Shown here piece by piece: positions 58,278 through 64,000 of a DNA stretch of 64,000 nt (position 1 is its first letter; each line of letters starts with the position of its first letter). Where the stretch lies: NCBI RefSeq assembly GCF_011742555.1, contig NZ_JAAQQR010000001.1:1-64000 (forward strand). The letters run 5' to 3'. A program made the translations under genes and the position numbers. The notes under the pieces are model-generated. The model made no database searches. It saw only the letters and a list, made by a program, of their open reading frames with translations, and was not told where the DNA came from. The stretch is from Luteibacter jiangsuensis. Its GTDB lineage: Bacteria > Pseudomonadota > Gammaproteobacteria > Xanthomonadales > Rhodanobacteraceae.

Positions 58278-61200
58278 GCCGGACACCGGAAGCGGCGGAC
58301 GCTGCTGTCGCCGAACGGATTGCGCACGCTGGCCGCGTCGATATCGACAACCGCCCGCGTGTCGCCGAAATCGAAGGTGGCGCCGAAGCGCGTGTCGGTC
58401 CGTCGTTGCAGGGCGGCAGCATCAAGGGCATGGAAGAGCCCCCACGGGCCCGGATAGACGAGCACCGGCAAGGCGCGGCCGGTGGCGTCCCATGCACTGA
58501 TGCGCGTCAGTCCCGGCTTCGGTCCCGGCCAGTGCATCGCCACCGGGGCCACCGCTTCACCCGCCTTGTACTCGAAAACCTGGCCGTCCACTTCCACGGT
58601 CAGGCGGGAAAGCGTCTGGGGGTTCGCGGAAACGGTGAAGCCGACGTCCGGCTGTGGTCCATCGCGAAAGTAGACCTGCCGAATGGTGTCCGCGGCCTGC
58701 GCATCGGCAAGCATCGGCACACGCTGGCGGCGTCCGGCGTCGCCGCGCAGCGTCCACGTGGCTGCGGACGTATCCACGCTGCTCTCCAGCGACTGGCGGA
58801 AAAAGCGGTCGAAGCGGCCGTTCGGTGCGAACAGCGTGGCGAAATCCTGCAGTGGCACGTCGTTCCCGCTCTCCGGCGAGAACGGATAGCGACCGCCGAC
58901 GATCGCTGCGCAATCGTTGCCCGCCGCCTGCCGGAAGGCCTGCCCGAGCGCGTCGGTGGCACTGGTCTGTGCCAGCGACTGGCTGCTGCCGAGGAGCCCG
59001 CCAATCCAGGCATCCAGTGGCGGGGGCAGGCGCGATGCTTCCTGCCTGGCGGCGAGGATGGACGGATCGGTCGCGCTGCCGCTGGCCGGATTCACCGACA
59101 GCAGCGCCCTGCTGACCTGCTCCAGGTCGGCCGTGATCCGGTCGAGCGGCGTCCCGCCGGCCGGCCCTTCGGTCAATTGGTCGAGCAAGGCAAAATGCTC
59201 CGCGATCGGTGCGTCGAACGGCGGCGAGCCCGCCGGCACCAGATGCGTCGTGTTGTCCCGCACCAGCGCAAGCAGCGCCTTGAGCGGGGACCCCGGGCCC
59301 GCGAGGCGCGACGCCACGCCGCTGGCCTGCTGCACGTTCGCCACCGGCTCGATGGACAGGTCGTTGATGAGTTCGTCCCACGCACGGATGTAGTCGTTGA
59401 CGTAAAGCTCCCGCACACGTGCGATCAGCGCCGGTCGTTGCGGCAGATCGGTCGAGCGCGCTCCCAGTACCCAGTCTTCGGCCACGAAACGGTCGACAGC
59501 CGTGCCGATGGTGCCGCCGCCGTTACCGCCGGTGATCCGCGCGAACGCCGCACGGGTATAGAGCGCCGGCAACGGACGCGACAGCGGCGCGCCGCTCTTG
59601 CGCCGGAACACGTCGCCAAGCAGGCCAAGCGTGCGGTCGAGGCGGACGGCGCCATCGCCCGTTCCGTTCGCCAGCTTCACGTTGCTGTAGACAAGCGTGG
59701 CCAGATCGGCGGCGCGGAGCGAAGCACGCGCGGCATCGACAAGCGACGCATCGAGGGGCAACGCGCGCAGATGATCGCCGCCGTCGAACAGGATGCGCAG
59801 ATGGTCTTCCATGGCCACGTCGAGGGCATCGTCGGCAGGAAGCACGGTACGCAAACGCTCGCCGATCAGGAGCAGAAGTTCCTCAGGGTTCCGATGGGCG
59901 GGCTCGCCGAGCATCAGATACCCCTTCAGAGCGTCGTACAGATGCTGCGGGTCGCCGGCGGCGCTGCGCACGCCGTCGCGGAACTGCATGGCCACGCCGG
60001 GAACCGCGCTGGCGTTGATTTCACGGATATAGGCATCGCGGACCTGTTCGCCGAGCGCATCGGCCTGGAAGAGGCCGAAGCGCATCGACAACGGGCGCAC
60101 GCGTCTCATTTCGGCCACGGCCTTGTCCGCGCGCGCAATGATGTCCAGCCTCGAAAGCGCCTGGCCGTAGTACGCGCGAAGGTCGTCCGGCTGCGGGGCC
60201 GTATCGGGAAAACCGCGCACGAGGGCATCGATGCGCGCGAGGAGGTCGGCGTTCCGGCCATAGCTTGTCGCCATGCCCACGGTGAGTGCCGCGCAGGTCG
60301 CCGCCACGGCACCGAGCGCTGCCACTTCATACAGGCGCCGGCGTCGCAGTGCGGATGGATCCGCGCCGACGAAGCCGGCCTCGGGGAGGATGGTTTCCTT
60401 CAGCAGCCTTTCGACGAAATACGTGCGTGCCGGGCGTCGCTCGGGCGGCGAGGTATCCGACCGCAGACCGAACGAACGGCTCACCACGGCCAGCACGCGA
60501 TCGATGGGCGTCCCTTCCTGCGTGCCCGACGTCAGGTACACGCCGCGCAGCACGGGCGAGCGTCCGTAGGCATGACGGGAGAAGACCTGCCGGACGAACG
60601 GCGACACCACCTCGTTGACGGCACGCAGCTGTTGGGGAAAGGAAAGGATCTGCGCACGGCGGCGCAGATCGCGTTCGTGGTGGATGCGTCCCGCCATCCG
60701 GAGGTCGATGCGCTCGATGAGCCCTTCGAAGGCCGTGGAGACGACGCCCGGCGCCGTCCCTTCCACGCTTTCGCGGGCGCGGAACGTCGTACCCCACACC
60801 TGTGCGCGGCCCACCGCATCCATGTCGTCGAAGAAGGCCGCGAAGCCGGCCGCCAGATCCATCTTGGTGAGCACGACGTAGACCGGCACGGCCACTCCGA
60901 GCCGATCGCCGATCTCATCCAGCCGCTCGCGCAGTCGCCGTGCATGGTGCTCGCGCTCCGCGGTGTGCATGCCCAATAGCTCGGGCACACTCACGGCCAG
61001 GAGCACGCCGTTGACCGGCCGCCGCCGCCGGTATCGCCGCAAGAGATCGAGGAAGCCCGCCCACGCCTGGGCATCGGCGCGCGGGTCGGAATCCTGCGTG
61101 GTGAAGCGGCCTGCCGTGTCGAGGAATACGGCCTGGTCGGTGAACCACCAGTCGCACAGCCGCGTGCCACCCACCCCGCCGACGGTGCGCTTGCCCCCAT

Positions 61201-61654
61201 CGCCGTGCATGAGCGGAAAGTCGAGGCCCGAGTTTTCGAGCAGCGTGCTCTTGCCCGATCCGGGCGAACCCAGGATGAGATACCACGGCAGATTCTCCAG
61301 CGTGCCGCCGTCGGCCCTGCGCTTGCGCAAGGCCGCGAGTGCGTCCGCGAAACGCTTCCTGAGCTGCTCGCGTTCGTGACGGATGCGCGCATCCCGTTCG
61401 CCGTCGTGGACATCGTCGCGGGCGAGGTCGTCGCCGAACTGCTGTCCGCGCCTCGTGGCGAGCATGCGACGGGCGAGGAAGACGCAGACGGTGGCCAGGA
61501 CGACGATGACGATGAGTCCCGCACGGGACGCCCCCGTCGCCAGGGGCTGGCTCGTGCCGATCCCCAGGTAGGGGCCGCCGAACCACACGATCAGCGATGC
61601 GAGCACGACGGCCGCCCCCGCCGGAACCCAGGGTTTGCGAAGCATGGCTTTCAT
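58274..61654 (-). CDS. tssM: T6SS membrane core protein TssM (IcmF)
   Basis: 1126 residues. Two N-terminal transmembrane helices (about 11-28 and 45-61), a cytoplasmic GTPase-like domain with intact Walker A (GSPGSGKST, 129-137), a third helix near 445, then the large periplasmic IcmF domain. TssM forms the trans-envelope channel with TssL and TssJ. Overlaps tssL and tagF by 4 bases each. A tssJ lipoprotein gene is not visible in the window and should lie beyond tssK. Confidence 0.95.
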   Translation of the reverse strand: MKAMLRKPWVPAGAAVVLASLIVWFGGPYLGIGTSQPLATGASRAGLIVIVVLATVCVFLARRMLATRRGQQFGDDLARDDVHDGERDARIRHEREQLRKRFADALAALRKRRADGGTLENLPWYLILGSPGSGKSTLLENSGLDFPLMHGDGGKRTVGGVGGTRLCDWWFTDQAVFLDTAGRFTTQDSDPRADAQAWAGFLDLLRRYRRRRPVNGVLLAVSVPELLGMHTAEREHHARRLRERLDEIGDRLGVAVPVYVVLTKMDLAAGFAAFFDDMDAVGRAQVWGTTFRARESVEGTAPGVVSTAFEGLIERIDLRMAGRIHHERDLRRRAQILSFPQQLRAVNEVVSPFVRQVFSRHAYGRSPVLRGVYLTSGTQEGTPIDRVLAVVSRSFGLRSDTSPPERRPARTYFVERLLKETILPEAGFVGADPSALRRRRLYEVAALGAVAATCAALTVGMATSYGRNADLLARIDALVRGFPDTAPQPDDLRAYYGQALSRLDIIARADKAVAEMRRVRPLSMRFGLFQADALGEQVRDAYIREINASAVPGVAMQFRDGVRSAAGDPQHLYDALKGYLMLGEPAHRNPEELLLLIGERLRTVLPADDALDVAMEDHLRILFDGGDHLRALPLDASLVDAARASLRAADLATLVYSNVKLANGTGDGAVRLDRTLGLLGDVFRRKSGAPLSRPLPALYTRAAFARITGGNGGGTIGTAVDRFVAEDWVLGARSTDLPQRPALIARVRELYVNDYIRAWDELINDLSIEPVANVQQASGVASRLAGPGSPLKALLALVRDNTTHLVPAGSPPFDAPIAEHFALLDQLTEGPAGGTPLDRITADLEQVSRALLSVNPASGSATDPSILAARQEASRLPPPLDAWIGGLLGSSQSLAQTSATDALGQAFRQAAGNDCAAIVGGRYPFSPESGNDVPLQDFATLFAPNGRFDRFFRQSLESSVDTSAATWTLRGDAGRRQRVPMLADAQAADTIRQVYFRDGPQPDVGFTVSANPQTLSRLTVEVDGQVFEYKAGEAVAPVAMHWPGPKPGLTRISAWDATGRALPVLVYPGPWGLFHALDAAALQRRTDTRFGATFDFGDTRAVVDIDAASVRNPFGDSSVRRFRCPA

Positions 61655-62940
61655 CCAGCCTCCGGAATGAAAAGGATGTCGACGCGACGGTTGCGCGCAC
61701 GGTTGGCCGGAAGGGACGGAGGGGTCGCCACGGGTTGCGAATCGCCTGCGCCACTGGTCTCGATGCGGCGGGGATCGGCGAGCTGCCGGGCGAGGATCGC
61801 GCCGACGTTCTTCGCGCGGGCCGTCGACAGTTCGAAGTTGTCCTTGAACCGCGTCGAGCGAATCGGCTGGTCGTCGGTATGACCCACCACCACGATGCGT
61901 CCGCGCAGACCGTCGAGCACCTTGCCGATGCGCCCGATCAGCGCCTCATCGTTCGCGGCGACATCGGCACCGCCCGAGGGGAACATGCCGGTCGCTGCCA
62001 GATGCAGCATGGAACGGCCGTCCGGGTTGTCTTCGACGGTGACCAGGCCGTTCCGGGCGTCGTCCCCCAACAGGTCGCGCAGTCGCGCCGGTGCAGGCGC
62101 CGGGGTGCCCGGCGTGGAAGGCAGCGGCACGCCGTGCAGACCGATGTCTGCAAGCGCGGCATTGGCAGGTGCACCCAGTCCGTTCAGACGGCTGTGCAGG
62201 AACACCCACACGCCACCGACGACGACAAGTCCGGCCAGCAGGGCAAGGCCCAGGGGCCACCCTCGACGGGACACCAGCGGCCGGTCGAGTCCCTGCCATT
62301 GCGTGGACAGGGTTTCCGGTGGCGTGCCGCGGTAGGTCCTGATGCGCGCGTAGACGTCCTCGCGTAGGTCGGCAAGACGCGCGAGGCCACCGGGCTCGAC
62401 GAGATAGCGGCCACCGAAGCCCAGCGCCAGGCACAGGTACATCAGTTCGACGAGGTCGATGTGCCGTAGCATGTCTCGCGAGAGATGCTCGAGGATCAGG
62501 AAGAACTTCTCGCCACCGTAGGCTTCGCCGTGAAAGGTCACGAGCAACGTCTGCCGTTGCCAGCCCGTCTGCTCGCCCCAGGGCGCATCGAGGATGGATT
62601 CGTCGAGCATCGTGCACAGCACGTAGCGCGCGGTCATGGCCGCCTGGCGGTCGACGCCGGCGGCTTCCGCGGCGGCATCGAATCGTTTCACGGCGTCCAC
62701 GCTGCGCTCGCGCAGCAGGCCGATGTCGGGCATGTCCACCGTGGTCCGCAACTGCGACGCAAGCAGCAGGATCGGATTGGCCGCGCGTACCAGGCGGTTG
62801 CCGCCGGCTTCGGGGAGCGGCGCGTCGGCGTCCGGTACCTGTGCCGGCCGCGGCGACCGGGCCGGAGATGTGGGGTACGCCGGTGCGGCCCGGACGACGG
62901 TGGCATCGTCGTCGATCGGCCTGCGGGAATCATGGGTCAT
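61651..62940 (-). CDS. tssL: T6SS membrane protein TssL (DotU) with C-terminal OmpA domain
   Basis: 429 residues. The Pro-rich N-terminus is followed by a DotU domain (about 45-225: NPILLLASQLR, YVLCTMLDESILDAPWGEQTGW, EKFFLILEHL, LMYLCLALGFGGRY), a transmembrane helix at about 240-262, and an OmpA-like peptidoglycan-binding domain (VVVGHTDDQPI...NFELSTARAKNVGAIL...NRRVDILF). This is the extended, wall-anchored form of TssL. Coupled to tssM. Confidence 0.95.
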   Translation of the reverse strand: MTHDSRRPIDDDATVVRAAPAYPTSPARSPRPAQVPDADAPLPEAGGNRLVRAANPILLLASQLRTTVDMPDIGLLRERSVDAVKRFDAAAEAAGVDRQAAMTARYVLCTMLDESILDAPWGEQTGWQRQTLLVTFHGEAYGGEKFFLILEHLSRDMLRHIDLVELMYLCLALGFGGRYLVEPGGLARLADLREDVYARIRTYRGTPPETLSTQWQGLDRPLVSRRGWPLGLALLAGLVVVGGVWVFLHSRLNGLGAPANAALADIGLHGVPLPSTPGTPAPAPARLRDLLGDDARNGLVTVEDNPDGRSMLHLAATGMFPSGGADVAANDEALIGRIGKVLDGLRGRIVVVGHTDDQPIRSTRFKDNFELSTARAKNVGAILARQLADPRRIETSGAGDSQPVATPPSLPANRARNRRVDILFIPEAG

Positions 62941-62943
62941 CGA

Positions 62944-64000
62944 TCAGTTCCTCACGGCCCAGAGCTCGAGCGCCAGGCCGTCAAAGCCGCTGCCGAAATG
63001 CAAGGCCACGCCGCCGGATGTCCGCAGCGTCTTCCACATGGGCGAACGGGTGTCGAGTTCGAAGTACTGGTAACCGGCGTGGTAAGGGATCTGGCGCGGC
63101 GCCGACCCCATGGTGGTCACCGCGACGCCGGGGAGCTGCAGGTTCACGAGGTCGCGGATCTTCTCGACGGGCCCGATCTTCGACTGCGTGGGCAGCCGCC
63201 GGCGCATGTCGTCGGAGGCGATGTCGGCCTTGGCCGCCAGGACGAACGCCGCGCTGTCCAACAGCGTCTTGTCCGGCAGCGTCCCTACCCACACCCCGTA
63301 CTTCCGCTGCTGCAACGGAATGGATACGGCCGTCTGTTCCAGCACGGCGCTGAGGCTCGTCCGGAGCGAGGCGATCACCGGCTCGAACGACTCGCGCAGC
63401 CGCTCGTGCCGGTACGCGGGAAAGGTCTCGGCGCGTTTGCCCGGCAAGGTGAACGTCGCCAGTTCCCCGGCCATGACGAGCAGGAGGCGATAGAGGTCCT
63501 CCGGGTGCAGCAACGGGGCGTCCGCATGGTGCGCGAGCAGGGGCTGGTAACGGTTGACCAGTTGCAGCATCAGGAAATCGGAGATTTCCGCGGTGCTCGT
63601 GCGATCCATGCCGGCGACTCGATGAGCCAGTGCCTCGCCGCGTTGGTGGAGCATGCCAAGCAGCTCGGTAATGAACAGGGCGAGGCGCCGCGCCGCGCCG
63701 CAGGCCACGGCGGACGGGATGAATGCCTCGTCGAGGACCACGCGCCGGTCCGCCCGGCACTCCGTGACGTGTGCCAGCGGCAACTCCACCAGCCCCTCGC
63801 GCGACTGCACGCCGGCGACGAGCCGCGTCGCGAGCCCGCCCACCTCGAGCACGACACTGCCTGGCGTGCTTCCCGACGCATCGCTCACTTCCACGTCGCG
63901 CACGCGCAATCGTGCAAGCTGACCGGGCGCCATGACGTCCGGCCATGCACTCTCCGGTTGCGTGGGCGAACGCAGCGGCAGCGTCAGATAGACGGTCTGC
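62944..64000 (-). CDS. tssK: T6SS baseplate protein TssK, 5' end outside window
   Basis: The last 351 residues or so are present. The landmarks of TssK are clear: VRDVEVSDASG, HVTECRADRRVVLDEAFIP, LLHPEDLYRLLLVMAGELATF, PAYRHERLRESFEPVIASLR, DIASDDMRRRLPTQSKIGP, RQIPYHAGYQYFELD. TssK links the baseplate to the TssJLM membrane complex. The frame stays open to base 64000, so the start lies beyond it. Only 3 bases separate it from tssL. Confidence 0.94.
   Translation of the reverse strand, partial: QTVYLTLPLRSPTQPESAWPDVMAPGQLARLRVRDVEVSDASGSTPGSVVLEVGGLATRLVAGVQSREGLVELPLAHVTECRADRRVVLDEAFIPSAVACGAARRLALFITELLGMLHQRGEALAHRVAGMDRTSTAEISDFLMLQLVNRYQPLLAHHADAPLLHPEDLYRLLLVMAGELATFTLPGKRAETFPAYRHERLRESFEPVIASLRTSLSAVLEQTAVSIPLQQRKYGVWVGTLPDKTLLDSAAFVLAAKADIASDDMRRRLPTQSKIGPVEKIRDLVNLQLPGVAVTTMGSAPRQIPYHAGYQYFELDTRSPMWKTLRTSGGVALHFGSGFDGLALELWAVRN

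Noticed and set aside
58196-60979. A 927-codon open frame on the plus strand opposite tssM
   Set aside because: It is antisense to a clear TssM protein, has Arg/His/Gln-rich low-grade composition and no motif; long spurious frames are expected in DNA this GC-rich.

Overview
The window is GC-rich, densely coded gammaproteobacterial chromosome. Gene content suggests a soil or plant-associated member of the Xanthomonadales/Rhodanobacteraceae (Luteibacter/Dyella-like): OprB and OprD porins, many LysR/TetR/IclR-controlled oxidoreductase cassettes, a sulfide-response operon and a type VI secretion system (T6SS). The genus is an inference from gene style, not a search result. No rRNA, tRNA or CRISPR array was seen.

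Layout. 1-1,040: mobile scar, with the end of an IS3-family element, a truncated and frameshifted tyrosine recombinase, and five copies of a 17-bp repeat in two clusters. 1,034-5,739: MBL-fold hydrolase, two alpha/beta hydrolases, a divergent GlxA-type regulator, a decayed DJ-1/PfpI fragment and a degraded small gene pair. 5,739-9,796: LysR/quinone-oxidoreductase pair, OprB-like porin, cytochrome b561. 9,944-14,777: NtrC-type regulator and sensor kinase, divergent from a porin and a phosphate-binding-like protein behind a candidate sigma-54 promoter. 14,931-20,357: a tightly coupled six-gene operon (thermostable-hemolysin-family protein, AMP-dependent ligase, heme-oxygenase-like diiron enzyme, TPR protein, SDR, family 9 glycosyltransferase) that looks like an undescribed biosynthetic system and is the main lead of the window.

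20,308-27,089: sulfide-stress region, with SQR, DUF2892 protein, RND adaptor and RND pump in one operon, divergent from a BigR-like ArsR repressor and a DUF302 gene. 27,100-34,326: LysR/SDR pair; LysR with GST, 6-oxocamphor-hydrolase-like crotonase, peroxiredoxin and SDR; TetR/SDR pair. 34,409-43,072: catabolic island with OprD porin, MHS transporter, IclR, family III CoA-transferase, crotonase, class I CoA-transferase-like A/B pair and acyl-CoA ligase. 43,014-46,550: TetR, MFS pump, retropepsin-like protease. 46,606-52,698: multicopper oxidase, LytS/LytTR two-component pair, secreted NTF2-like/DJ-1 fusion, LysR.

52,685-64,000: T6SS cluster. tssA reads rightward; a small membrane protein, ppkA, pppA, tagF, tssM, tssL and the 3' part of tssK read leftward as one overlapping operon. 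PpkA/PppA/TagF indicate post-translational control by threonine phosphorylation. The accessory cassettes share one design: a regulator divergent from its target, with a palindrome between them, several of which could be read directly.
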